Assembly (NCBI GenBank): GCA_002392765.1
Contig: DGHT01000006.1
Span: forward strand, 1-47,361
DNA from: Verrucomicrobia bacterium UBA3841
GTDB taxonomy: Bacteria > Verrucomicrobiota > Kiritimatiellia > RFP12 > UBA1067
DNA length: 47,361 nt
Reading direction: 5' to 3'
Shown: one piece after another, positions 16,853-23,786 of the stretch
How the letters are laid out: each line of letters starts with the position of its first letter
Position numbering within the stretch: the first letter of the stretch is position 1
Made by a program: the position numbers and the translations under genes
The notes under the pieces: generated by a model
Seen by the model: the letters and a program-made list of their open reading frames with translations, nothing else
Database searches by the model: none
What the model was told of the DNA's origin: nothing

Positions 16853-16881
16853 ATTATATCATAAAACTAGAGAAGACGCAA
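16853..16881 (-). promoter_or_regulatory. Promoter of the DUF4143 ATPase gene
   Basis: On the minus strand: TTGCGT (16881-16876), 17 bases, TATAAT (16858-16853). The leader is about 60 bases. Confidence 0.65.
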
Positions 16882-16985
16882 TGGCGCAAATCACGAATCT
16901 TAGTTTTGGTCAAAATTGCCGAAGAAACGGTCTCTCCATCCCCGCCTTAGTAGATGTTGAGGCCAAGCTTATGGCGGCGATTCGG
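16857..16985. repeat. Right copy of the duplicated promoter-proximal region
   Basis: The counterpart of 15177-15365, shorter because it lacks the extra internal units. It contains the intact promoter of the DUF4143 ATPase gene. Confidence 0.6.
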
Positions 16986-16990
16986 GGTCT

Positions 16991-17056
16991 CTATTTCCGG
17001 AAGAGGTCGTCGAGCGTCACCTCGGACTGGACGCAGGCAGAGCGGGGTGTATCCAT
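16991..17056 (-). other. Possible 3' gene remnant ending VTLDDLFRK
   Basis: A 21-codon frame (ATG 17056, TAG 16991) with protein-like ending SEVTLDDLFRK, resembling the stretch after the ATPase stop at 12755-12802. No family is recognised. Confidence 0.3.
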
Positions 17057-17184
17057 CCATGTCAGTTCATTGATGAAAGGGCTGAAAGCTGCTAAAAGTA
17101 CTCCAATTTTGGACTTTTAGCGAATATCGTCGCGCAAGCTAGCTAAATATGCTTGATTTCCACAGCGCAGACGGATTTTACAAT

Positions 17185-17940
17185 TTAAAAATACCCGCCC
17201 TTGTCGATTATCTCGCTGATGGTGTCGCCCTGGCGCACCCACGAGAAGATATCGACCTCGTTGCGCTCGATGCCCTCGGCACGGAGCAGGACTTCGTATG
17301 CAATCTCGCGCGGAATTGAGATTACTCCGTCGATGTCGCCCATGATGATGTCGCCTGGGCGCACGGTAACCTTGCCGATCTTCACCGGAACCTGATAGTG
17401 GGTTATCATGCAGCGTCCAAGCGAGCCGTTCGAAACGCGGTATTTGTAGAACACCGGGAAGTTCTGCTCGAGAATCTGCTTCGTGTCGCGAATTCCGCCT
17501 GCGATCACCGCGCCGCGGATTCCTTTCGTGATCGCCGTCGCAGTCATGACGCCGCCCCAGAGGCTGGCCTCCACGTCGTCGGACGTGTCCCAGACGACAA
17601 CTCCGTTCGGCTTGAAGTCGTCGAGCATCTGGGCGCGGAAAGTCATCTCGCCTTCGATCATGCAGTTTGGCGCGCTCTTCACCGTGAACGCTTCGCCGCA
17701 GACGACCATTTCGTCGCGGAGCGGCATGATCTCGTGCGGGAGGTTCTGGTCGAGGAGGCAGGCCTCTCGCATGACGTCGTTGACGCATCCGGTGTAAAGC
17801 TTCTCGAATCGCTCGCACAGCTCCTTTACGGGAATAGGGAATTCGTTTGTCGGAATATGCTGACGTTTCGCAATCAGCTTATCCAGTTTCATAAGGCCGG
17901 CCTCTTTGGCCTTTGAACGCATATTTGCTAATGATGGCAT
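17185..17940 (-). CDS. RraA-like protein (HMG-aldolase-type fold)
   Basis: A 251-residue cytoplasmic protein of the RraA family, which includes divalent-metal 4-hydroxy-4-methyl-2-oxoglutarate aldolases and oxaloacetate decarboxylases. Visible are IRGAVIAGGIRDTKQI (the GG.RD motif of the active site), VWDTSDD and VRPGDIIMGDIDGVISIPRE. It is the last gene of the hexuronate operon, so a retro-aldol or decarboxylation step on a sugar-acid product is plausible, but the substrate is unknown. The start follows AAAGGAG with nine bases of spacing. The last 17 codons exist a second time at 14421-14472 in a chimeric remnant. Unlike the four other genes of the operon it carries no inserted repeat. Confidence 0.8.
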   Translation of the reverse strand: MPSLANMRSKAKEAGLMKLDKLIAKRQHIPTNEFPIPVKELCERFEKLYTGCVNDVMREACLLDQNLPHEIMPLRDEMVVCGEAFTVKSAPNCMIEGEMTFRAQMLDDFKPNGVVVWDTSDDVEASLWGGVMTATAITKGIRGAVIAGGIRDTKQILEQNFPVFYKYRVSNGSLGRCMITHYQVPVKIGKVTVRPGDIIMGDIDGVISIPREIAYEVLLRAEGIERNEVDIFSWVRQGDTISEIIDKGGYF

Positions 17941-17961
17941 CGAATTTTCTCCTTTTGACTT

Positions 17962-18175
17962 TAGACAGGATTATCAGGATTGACAGGATTGTTTGATTGT
18001 GCGATTATGGAATTATGAAATTTCGGGATTATGGGATTGTGAGAATTTTCATTTTCATATTTACATAATTCCATATTTCCACAATTGCACAATTTCACAT
18101 TTCCTTTGTGTTCTTCTTGACCACCGTAGCCTCGCCGAAGGTGGTTGCGGCTAAAACATTTCCCGTTCCCTGAAG
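17962..18175. repeat. Composite repeat (9-base words, palindromic arms, conserved end block) spanning the rraA-like/uxuA junction
   Basis: In order: GGATTATCAGGATTGACAGGATT (9-base words, type B); arms of TGGAATTAT-like words (about 17992-18048) answered by complementary words (about 18062-18100), type A; then the block CTTTGTGTTCTTCTTGACCA and its continuation to TTGCGGCTAAAA (about 18101-18156), type C; then CCCGTTCCC (type D). The first half fills the intergenic gap; the second half encodes the last 24 residues of UxuA. Confidence 0.75.
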
Positions 18176-19456
18176 CAGCGCTTTAAGGTATCCGTTCGCG
18201 AAGAGGCGGCCAAGGGTGAAGTAACCCGGAGTGCCATCGGGCGTAAGAATGCGGTCGTACGCCATTTCCGGCACATGGTCGCCGCGTACTGGAACATCAA
18301 GCCCGAGTTCGCGGTAGGTGCGCATGAGCGCGAACTGATCGGTGTCGCCCTGGTCGTGGAAGAGCTCTGTGAAGTCCTCTTTCGTCCCTTCGACATCGCG
18401 CACGTGGATGAACGCGATCCTCTTCCCGAAGTGCCGCGCGGCATCTTCAAGTGTTTGGACAGGATTGACAGGATTGAGATTGCTTTCGCTGCTTGGAGTT
18501 TTGGAGTCTTGGAGATTCTGAACTGATGCAATATTCTCCGAAACTCCAAGACTCCCAGTAGCGACAGCAACATTTGTATTTGCGATTTGTGAACAATTGT
18601 GGCAATTGCCATTTGTGAACATCAATTTGAAGTTCGCCTGGCAGAAGGTGACGGCGTTGGAGGGCGAGGGGTAGATGGCGTAGGCGCGGTCGTATGCCTC
18701 GATGGAGCCGAAGATCCGCGCATAGCCGCCGAGCGAGGCGAGGCACGGATCGTCTGGATGAAGCGCCATGCGGACGCCGCACTTCTCCGCCGTCGGCATC
18801 ACCGCCTTGATGAAGTACTCGTAATTCGCCCAGACCTGCTCCGCCGTGAGGCGGAGATTGTGTGATTGTGGAATTGTGGAATTATGGGATTCCGAGATTA
18901 TGAAATTTCGGGATTGACATTTCCCGCCACCCCCATTTTCATATTTCCATAATTCCATATTTCCACAATTACACAATTCCATAATATCTTTGCGTTCTTC
19001 TTGACCACCGTAGCCTCGGCGGAGGCGGTTGCGGCTAAAGTCATTCAGCGAGAAATACGTCGCCTTGGCTCCGCCGCGGCCGAGACGGACGCCGGTTCGC
19101 GACCAGCCCTTCCCGACCATGAAGTTGTAACAGAGAAGCTTTATCCCAAGCCGCCCCATCGACTCCAACAGCTCGCGGTAGTGCGACAGCGCCTCTTCCC
19201 GTTCCCCATTCCCCGTTCCCTGTTCCCCAAACTCTTTGATCGGCGACATGTCAAACGGATCGCCTTCGAGTCCGACGACGTTCAACCCTTCAACCTTCAA
19301 CCTTTCAACGATCGACCGCAAGGTCGAGAGCCGCCACGGGTCGGCAAGCCCCGTCAAATCTGGATTCACCTTCACGATGACATCCGTTATCCCCATCTGC
19401 GGACAAAGCTTCCACAGCGGATGCGGCGTCGGCGGTACGAATTCAACAAGTGTCAT
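18095..19456 (-). CDS. uxuA: D-mannonate dehydratase carrying three internal repeat insertions and a repeat-derived tail
   Basis: UxuA dehydrates D-mannonate to 2-keto-3-deoxygluconate in the cytoplasm. Family landmarks are GLNVVGLEGDP, LLCYNFM, RMALHPDDPC, IAFIHVRDV, FHDQGDTD and RGDHVPEMAYD. The 453 residues include foreign segments: about 78-87 (GTGNGER, 7-base words); 140-202 (RRGYGGQEERK..LCNCGNMEL..ESHNSTIPQSHN); 279-335 (LGVSENIASVQNLQDSKTP.. NPVNPV); and the tail 430-453. All are in frame, and the family core is intact on both sides of each. Whether the enzyme tolerates them is unknown. The segment 279-335 lies just after the conserved TFCQANF region, near the active site. The start has no ribosome site: the 37 bases before the ATG are GTTGAAAAG-type repeat words. 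Confidence 0.9.
   Translation of the reverse strand: MTLVEFVPPTPHPLWKLCPQMGITDVIVKVNPDLTGLADPWRLSTLRSIVERLKVEGLNVVGLEGDPFDMSPIKEFGEQGTGNGEREEALSHYRELLESMGRLGIKLLCYNFMVGKGWSRTGVRLGRGGAKATYFSLNDFSRNRLRRGYGGQEERKDIMELCNCGNMELWKYENGGGGKCQSRNFIISESHNSTIPQSHNLRLTAEQVWANYEYFIKAVMPTAEKCGVRMALHPDDPCLASLGGYARIFGSIEAYDRAYAIYPSPSNAVTFCQANFKLMFTNGNCHNCSQIANTNVAVATGSLGVSENIASVQNLQDSKTPSSESNLNPVNPVQTLEDAARHFGKRIAFIHVRDVEGTKEDFTELFHDQGDTDQFALMRTYRELGLDVPVRGDHVPEMAYDRILTPDGTPGYFTLGRLFANGYLKALLQGTGNVLAATTFGEATVVKKNTKEM
18452..18625. repeat. Coding repeat insertion in uxuA (types B, F, H)
   Basis: GGACAGGATTGACAGGATT (9-base words), then TTTGGAGTCTTGGAGATT...TTCTCCGAAACTCCAAGACTCC (8-base words forming an imperfect palindrome), then GCGATTTGTGAACAATTG and GCCATTTGTGAACA words. 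The same order occurs in the SDR gene at 20004-20165. Confidence 0.75.
18853..19045. repeat. Coding repeat insertion in uxuA (types A and C)
   Basis: TGGAATTGTGGAATTATGGG-type words, a short C-rich middle, the complementary arm CATAATTCCATATTTCCAC, then the block TTTGCGTTCTTCTTGACCAC continuing to TTGCGGCTAAAG. The same composite occurs in uxaC at 21054-21262. Confidence 0.75.
19202..19229. repeat. Coding 7-base tandem (GTTCCCC type) in uxuA
   Basis: Four units GTTCCCC/ATTCCCC/GTTCCCT/GTTCCCC, read on the minus strand as GTGNGER. Three 7-base units make 21 bases, so the tandem can grow without stops in any frame. Confidence 0.75.
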
Positions 19457-19490
19457 CTTTTCAACTTTTCAACCTTTCAACTTTTCAACC
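19457..19490. repeat. TTTTCAACC-type repeat words occupying the uxuA leader
   Basis: A tandem of TTTTCAAC(C/T)T words fills the 38-base gap between the SDR gene and uxuA and replaces any recognisable ribosome binding site; its left end runs into the SDR stop. A similar word is at 6077-6096. Confidence 0.6.
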
Positions 19491-19494
19491 GGCT

Positions 19495-20502
19495 TCACAC
19501 GCCAGCGGAAGAGAGGAATCCTCCGTCGACGGGAACTGTGATGCCGGTCACAAAAGACGAGACGCTGTCGTCAAGAAGCCAATTCACGCAGCCGAGAAGG
19601 TCTTCCGCCTCGCCGAAACGCCCCATCGGCGTATGGTGCATCACCTGTTCGCCGCGCGGGGAGAGACCGCCGTCCGGCGTCATGAGATAGCCGCGCGATC
19701 GCTCGTTCACCATGAAGCCCGGCGCGACGGCGTTGACGCGCACCTTCGCCGGCGCCATGTACTGCGCGAAGAACATCGTCCAGTTCGCAATCGCCGCCTT
19801 GCTCATCGCGTAAGGCGCGACGCGCGTGAGCGGACGGTACGTGTTCATCGATGCAAAGTTCAGTATCGCGCCGCCTCCCGCTTTCGCCATCTGAAGGGCG
19901 AAGATGCGAGAGGGGATGACCGTTCCCAATGTGTTGATTTCAAGGACAGACTTGAACGCCTCCATGTCGATGTCGAAGAAGCCGCGATCTGCGGGGAGTT
20001 CTTTTTTGACAGGATTTACAGGATTTACATGATTAAGATTGCTTTCGCCATTTGGAGTCTTGGAGTCTTGGAGATTTTGAACTGATGCAATATTCTCCGA
20101 AACTCCGAGACTCCCAGAAGCGACAGCAACATTTGTATCACTTGTGGACAATGATGACTGCAGGTCTTTTTCGCAGAACCTAAGCCGTGTCGGCATGGCC
20201 TTGACGTTGTTTCCGCCAGCGCCATTGACCAGGAAGCGGCAAGGCCCCCATTCAGCCTCTACGCGCCGGGCGATATCGGCGATCGCCGCTTCGTCCGTAA
20301 CGTCGGCTGACTCGATGCGGACGGCGGCGTGGGGACACGCCGCCCTACCGATTTCCTCGGCAACCTTCTCGAGTTTCTCGCGGGTGCGGCCGACGAGAAC
20401 GACCTTCGCACCCTTCTTCGCCATGTCGATTGCGATGGCCGAGCAGAGCGTCCCGCCCGCGCCGGTGACTACGACGACTTTGTCATTGCAATATGAGTTC
20501 AT
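19495..20502 (-). CDS. SDR-family D-mannonate oxidoreductase (fructuronate reductase) with an in-frame repeat insertion
   Basis: A short-chain dehydrogenase: nucleotide-binding TGAGGTLCSAIA (about 13-24), NGAGGNN (93-99), catalytic Ser in NFASMNT (about 218) and Y231-K235 in APYAMSK, and the C-terminal GGFLSSAGV. Relatives in UxuA/UxaC operons reduce D-fructuronate to D-mannonate with NAD(P)H, which fits here between uronate isomerase and mannonate dehydratase. The 335 residues exceed the usual 270-280 because residues about 115-168 are repeat-encoded (LGVSENIASVQNLQDSKTP.. NPVNPV). The insertion falls in the variable loop after the NAGG motif. The start overlaps the end of uxaC by 20 bases and lacks a good ribosome site. 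uxuB is the function-based name; the SDR form is unrelated to E. coli UxuB. Confidence 0.8.
   Translation of the reverse strand: MNSYCNDKVVVVTGAGGTLCSAIAIDMAKKGAKVVLVGRTREKLEKVAEEIGRAACPHAAVRIESADVTDEAAIADIARRVEAEWGPCRFLVNGAGGNNVKAMPTRLRFCEKDLQSSLSTSDTNVAVASGSLGVSENIASVQNLQDSKTPNGESNLNHVNPVNPVKKELPADRGFFDIDMEAFKSVLEINTLGTVIPSRIFALQMAKAGGGAILNFASMNTYRPLTRVAPYAMSKAAIANWTMFFAQYMAPAKVRVNAVAPGFMVNERSRGYLMTPDGGLSPRGEQVMHHTPMGRFGEAEDLLGCVNWLLDDSVSSFVTGITVPVDGGFLSSAGV
20004..20165. repeat. Coding repeat insertion in the SDR gene (types B, F, H)
   Basis: GACAGGATTTACAGGATTTA words, then the palindromic block TTGGAGTCTTGGAGTCTTGG ... CTCCGAAACTCCGAGACTCC, then CAACATTTGTATCACTTGTGG. It is about as similar to 18452-18625 as two diverged copies of one element, and is read in the same frame. 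Confidence 0.75.
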
Positions 20503-22144
20503 TTTTCCGATGTTTGTTTTTGACTGGATTTACAGGATTGACAGGATTGTTTGATTGTGCGATTATGGAATTATGAAATTTTGGGATTATGGGATTGTGA
20601 GAATTTTCATTTTCATATTTACATAATTCCATATTTCCACAATTGCACAATTTCACATTCCCTTTGTGTTCTTTGTGGCTACAAACCATGTCATGCGCAT
20701 TCTTGTAGCATACATTCTCCAACAGCGGGCGCAGCAGCGCTTCGTCGTCCGGGAACGAACCAGACGCGACCTTCTCCGCGACCCACTTGCAGAGAACGCG
20801 GCGGAAGTAGTCGTGGCGCACAAAGGAAAGAAGCGAGCGCGAATCGGTTGTCATGCCAACGAAGGTCGAGAGGACTCCGTACGCCGCGTTCTTTTCAAGG
20901 ACGTCGCGTATCCCCTCCTCGTGGTCGCACCACCACCATGCCGGGCCAAGCTGCACCTTGCCGGGAACGCCTTCCTCGTTGAAGGAACCGGCGAGCACAG
21001 CAAGCGACGCATGCGCCTCCGGGTTGAGCGACATGAGGATGGTGCGGGGGAGGGAGTTATTATGGAATTGTGGAATTGTGGAATTATGGGATTGCGGAAT
21101 TGTGGAATTCCCTGTTCCCTCTTCCCTGTTCCCTCTTCCCGCCATTCCATTTTCATATTTACATAATTCCATATTTCCACAATTGCACAATTTCACATTT
21201 CCTTTGCGTTCTTCTTGACCACCGTAGCCTCGCCGAAGGTGGTTGCGGCTAAAAACATTGTGTGTGCTTTCGAGTCCATTCAGAAACGCCGCAACTGCGG
21301 CGGGGTCGACCGGTGCGCGCATTCCGGCGAAGCCGCCCGCCGGACCTGCGGCTGCGCGAAGACGCGCCGATGTCTCGCGCAGAGCGCCAAGGTGCAGCAG
21401 CATAGTCCAGCCGCGGGTCGCGGCGAATGAGGGAACTGTTTTCAGCCACAAAGGACGCAAAGTGCGCAAAGTGTCCACATCATCGACCGAGACATCGACA
21501 ACACGGCACCCGACGGCGTCGAACCGCTCAAGCGTCTCTTCGGAAATATCATCGCCCGCATTCATGCGAAGCGAGGGAACGACCTTGAAAGAGGACTTCG
21601 GACTTAGGACTTCGGACTTCGGATCGAACCCTGCTTCCGGCGCTTTCTGAAGTCTGGCGTCCGAAGTCAGAAGTCCTTCCAGTTCCCCCGCTCCCACGCA
21701 CGGGCTCAAATACTCCACATTGAACTTCTTCAATATCTTCGACGGAGTCCATTCAGCAAGCGAGACGTTCTCTACGCTCTTCCACCATTTCGCGGCCGCA
21801 GAGGAATTCGGCTCTCCCGTTCCCCGTTCCCCATTCCCCGTTCCCCGCAGGAACGCGAGTTCCTGCTGCGCCCACGCGAAAAGCGGATTGCCTACGAGCT
21901 TCGGCAGCGTGCGCGTCCACGCAGCCCACTTTTCGTCTTCACTCGCGTCGCCGGTGATGACACGCTCCGGCTCGCCGCAGATTCTCATCGCGCGGTGCTT
22001 GTATGGATCGGCCTTCACCCAGACCTCGTAGAGCGAGCCGAGCGGATTGTCCTCCGCGAGCACCGCCAGATCGAGATGGTTGTGCCAGTCGACTATCGGC
22101 AGCTCCTTGACCCAGGAATAGAGCGTTTCAAAACAATGTTTCAT
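20483..22144 (-). CDS. uxaC: Uronate (glucuronate/galacturonate) isomerase with four internal repeat insertions and a repeat tail
   Basis: UxaC interconverts D-glucuronate and D-fructuronate (or galacturonate and tagaturonate) in the cytoplasm. Family landmarks are VDWHNHLD near the N-terminus (metal ligands), LVGNPLFAWAQQEL, LGPAWWWCDHEEG, and TDSRSLLSFVRHDYFRRVLC. Length is 553 residues against about 470 usual. Foreign segments: 99-112 (RGTGNGERGTG), about 158-188 (7-base GACTTCG words), about 226-236 (TLRTLRPLWLK), 297-363 (RRGYGGQEERK.. LCNCGNMEL.. STIPQSHN) and the tail 488-553. The stretch KGNVKLCNCGNMELCKYEN occurs twice. The natural C-terminus is probably near NVCYKNAHDMV; the tail runs into the start of the SDR gene. 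Confidence 0.9.
   Translation of the reverse strand: MKHCFETLYSWVKELPIVDWHNHLDLAVLAEDNPLGSLYEVWVKADPYKHRAMRICGEPERVITGDASEDEKWAAWTRTLPKLVGNPLFAWAQQELAFLRGTGNGERGTGEPNSSAAAKWWKSVENVSLAEWTPSKILKKFNVEYLSPCVGAGELEGLLTSDARLQKAPEAGFDPKSEVLSPKSSFKVVPSLRMNAGDDISEETLERFDAVGCRVVDVSVDDVDTLRTLRPLWLKTVPSFAATRGWTMLLHLGALRETSARLRAAAGPAGGFAGMRAPVDPAAVAAFLNGLESTHNVFSRNHLRRGYGGQEERKGNVKLCNCGNMELCKYENGMAGRGNREEGTGNSTIPQSHNSTIPQFHNNSLPRTILMSLNPEAHASLAVLAGSFNEEGVPGKVQLGPAWWWCDHEEGIRDVLEKNAAYGVLSTFVGMTTDSRSLLSFVRHDYFRRVLCKWVAEKVASGSFPDDEALLRPLLENVCYKNAHDMVCSHKEHKGNVKLCNCGNMELCKYENENSHNPIIPKFHNSIIAQSNNPVNPVNPVKNKHRKNELILQ
20517..20700. repeat. Composite repeat forming the C-terminal tail of uxaC (types B, A, C)
   Basis: GGATTTACAGGATTGACAGG words, then the long A-type arms (about 20545-20660), which are almost identical to 17992-18100, then a short C-type word (TTTGTGTTCTTTGTGGC). 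It encodes the last 66 residues of UxaC. Confidence 0.75.
21054..21262. repeat. Coding repeat insertion in uxaC (A arm, D words, A arm, C block)
   Basis: The left arm TATGGAATTGTGGAATTGTGG is followed by CCCTGTTCCCTCTTCC 7-base words as a loop, then the right arm CATAATTCCATATTTCCAC and the C block ending TTGCGGCTAAAAACATT. It encodes residues about 297-363. Confidence 0.75.
21437..21475. repeat. Coding 9-base words (CAAAGGACG type) in uxaC
   Basis: CAAAGGACG, CAAAGTGCG, CAAAGTG in tandem, encoding TLRTLRPLWLK on the minus strand. Confidence 0.6.
21590..21685. repeat. Coding 7-base words (ACTTCGG type) in uxaC
   Basis: ACTTCGG, ACTTAGG, ACTTCGG, ACTTCGG in tandem, with a reverse-related GAAGTCTGGCGTCCGAAGTC further on, again an arm-loop-arm arrangement. 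Confidence 0.65.
21819..21846. repeat. Coding 7-base tandem (GTTCCCC type) in uxaC
   Basis: Four GTTCCCC/ATTCCCC units, read as RGTGNGERG. Confidence 0.75.
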
Positions 22145-22156
22145 AACACCACGTAA

Positions 22157-23719
22157 TTATAGTTCCCTGGCTTTGCTTTCGCTGCTGGGAGTCTTGGAGG
22201 TTTGGAGAGTTGTAGATTCTTGAGAAATTCTCCCAGACTCCGAAACTCCCAATCTCCCAGAAGCGGGAGCAATCAGCGTCGCAAACAGTTCCTCTTTCGA
22301 TTCGCGCTCCCGCTTCGACGTACCGAAAAGAGCGCCGCCGAAGAAGCCCGCGAAGCACACGCCCAGCTGAATCAAAGTGCCTGCCTCCCATGAAAGATCC
22401 TTCCAGCACGTCTTCAGCAAAAGTCCGGACACGACGCCAAACACAATGCAGAGATACACCCCCTTCGTATTCGGCTTCTTCCAGAGTATCCCGAAGACGC
22501 TCGGAATCACGATCGGGACGCCGAACAAAGCCATAAGAAATTTGTTTGCCTCGAACGCACCGCCGAGTCCCGACACAAAAAGCGCGCCGAAGGCGATAAG
22601 CGCGGCGACGCCGAGCGTCGCGAGGCGCGCGACGAGAAGGATCTCGCGCTCTCCGGCGTTCTTCCGGAATATCCGCCGGTAGATATCCGTCGTGAAGACG
22701 CTGCTCGTCACGTTGAACTCGGCGGCGAGAGTCGAGAGTGACGCCGCGAGCATCGCCGCGACCATCAGGCCAAGCATCCCGGGCGGCAGAAGCCGCGTAC
22801 ACATTTCGATGTAGCTGCGCTCGTGCATCTCCGGCGGGAGGTCGGGCAGATACACGCGGGCGGCGATCGCCGGAAGGACGGCGAGGATGGGGAAGGCGAA
22901 GAATATAGCGGACGAGAGAAGCCCCATCTTCACGGCATCTCGTTCGTTCGGCACGGACGCCAGACGCTGCACGAAAGACCATGCGCCGTTGTACTTTATG
23001 AACACTATCAGATAGTAGGCCGCGAGAAAATACAATGTGCCGCGATGCCCGTTGAAAAGCGAGAAATGATCAGGCACGGCGCGGTAGAGCGCGCCGAGCC
23101 CGCCTACGGCATTCAAGGAAAGAGGCAGGATGGTGATTGCTACCGCCATCAGCGCCGCGCACTGTATGATATCCGTGACAAGCACGCTCCAGAGCCCGCC
23201 GGTAAGCGTGTAGGCGAGAACCAGAAGCGCGCCAAGCGCAATCCCCGCCGGAAGCGAAACACCGAAGAACTGCGAGGCGATGACGCCAAGCGTGTACAGG
23301 CGCACCGTATTGTCGAGCACCCTGAACGCGACGCCACACCATCCAACTACCTGCCTTACGCCTGATCCGTAGCGGCGTTCGAGGTATTCGACAGGGGTGG
23401 CGAGATTGGCGCGCTGCCAGCGCCTTGCGAAGAGAAACGTGCCCGCGAGGATCGCAAAGGCCGTAGACCAGAACACCGTCACGCCCACGAGGCCGTCCTC
23501 GTACCCGATCTGCGCGTATGCGATGAACACGAAGCAGCTGATCATCGCCATGTACGAACTTATAGCGCCCATCCACCACGGGACCTTCTTGCCGCCGGAG
23601 AAGAAATCGCCGCTCGACTTGACGAACCGTCCCATGAACAGACCAGTTCCGAGGAGCAGGACGAGATACACGCCAAGCACCGCGAAATCGGGATAGGACA
23701 AAGGAACGGTCATTTTCAT
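22157..23719 (-). CDS. Sodium:solute symporter (SSF/SLC5 family), probable hexuronate importer
   Basis: A 520-residue integral membrane protein with about a dozen hydrophobic segments and the SSF signature region (NGAWSFVQRLASVPNERDA, AASLSTLAAEFNVTSSVFTTDIYR). It is the first gene of the hexuronate operon and probably brings in glucuronate or galacturonate with sodium. The last 45 or so residues (from about 475) are repeat-encoded: GRLGVSESGRISQESTTLQ and TSKTPSSES parallel the insertions in UxuA and the SDR protein. The start ATGAAAATG lies only seven bases after a TATAAT box, so the message is likely leaderless; an ATG at 23713 with GAGG upstream is the alternative. Confidence 0.85.
   Translation of the reverse strand: MKMTVPLSYPDFAVLGVYLVLLLGTGLFMGRFVKSSGDFFSGGKKVPWWMGAISSYMAMISCFVFIAYAQIGYEDGLVGVTVFWSTAFAILAGTFLFARRWQRANLATPVEYLERRYGSGVRQVVGWCGVAFRVLDNTVRLYTLGVIASQFFGVSLPAGIALGALLVLAYTLTGGLWSVLVTDIIQCAALMAVAITILPLSLNAVGGLGALYRAVPDHFSLFNGHRGTLYFLAAYYLIVFIKYNGAWSFVQRLASVPNERDAVKMGLLSSAIFFAFPILAVLPAIAARVYLPDLPPEMHERSYIEMCTRLLPPGMLGLMVAAMLAASLSTLAAEFNVTSSVFTTDIYRRIFRKNAGEREILLVARLATLGVAALIAFGALFVSGLGGAFEANKFLMALFGVPIVIPSVFGILWKKPNTKGVYLCIVFGVVSGLLLKTCWKDLSWEAGTLIQLGVCFAGFFGGALFGTSKRERESKEELFATLIAPASGRLGVSESGRISQESTTLQTSKTPSSESKAREL
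22166..22270. repeat. Coding F-type palindromic repeat at the 3' end of the symporter gene
   Basis: GGGAGTCTTGGAGGTTTGGAG is answered by CTCCCAGACTCCGAAACTCCC around a short loop. It encodes the last residues of the symporter. Confidence 0.7.
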
Positions 23720-23726
23720 ACCTCAT

Positions 23727-23732
23727 ATTATA
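23727..23732 (-). promoter_or_regulatory. -10 box of the hexuronate operon, seven bases before the start codon
   Basis: TATAAT at 23732-23727, then ATGAGGT, then the ATG at 23719. There is no obvious -35 box, which would fit activation by the divergent XylR-like protein. Confidence 0.6.
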
Positions 23733-23750
23733 CCATTTCAGAGCCTTCCT

Positions 23751-23786
23751 TTGCATCCCATTATCCAACTATGTTGCATCCCGTTA
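23751..23786. promoter_or_regulatory. Direct repeat TTGCATCCC(A/G)TTA in the divergent promoter region
   Basis: Copies at 23751-23763 and 23774-23786, starts 23 bases apart (about two helical turns), between the symporter and the XylR-like gene. The second copy overlaps the regulator's -35 box. AraC/XylR proteins bind such direct repeats, so this is a candidate site for autoregulation and operon control. Confidence 0.5.

Larger units (their letters stand above)
16786..17184. other. Gene-free stretch of about 400 bases upstream of the DUF4143 ATPase gene
   Basis: It holds the ATPase promoter, the right copy of the duplicated region (16857-16985) and a short possible gene remnant (16991-17056). 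Nothing else is recognisable. Confidence 0.6.

Noticed and set aside
18853..19045. Insertions in uxuA and uxaC as inteins or self-splicing introns
   Set aside because: They are only 10-67 residues, lack splicing motifs, and preserve the reading frame, so no removal is needed to make the protein.
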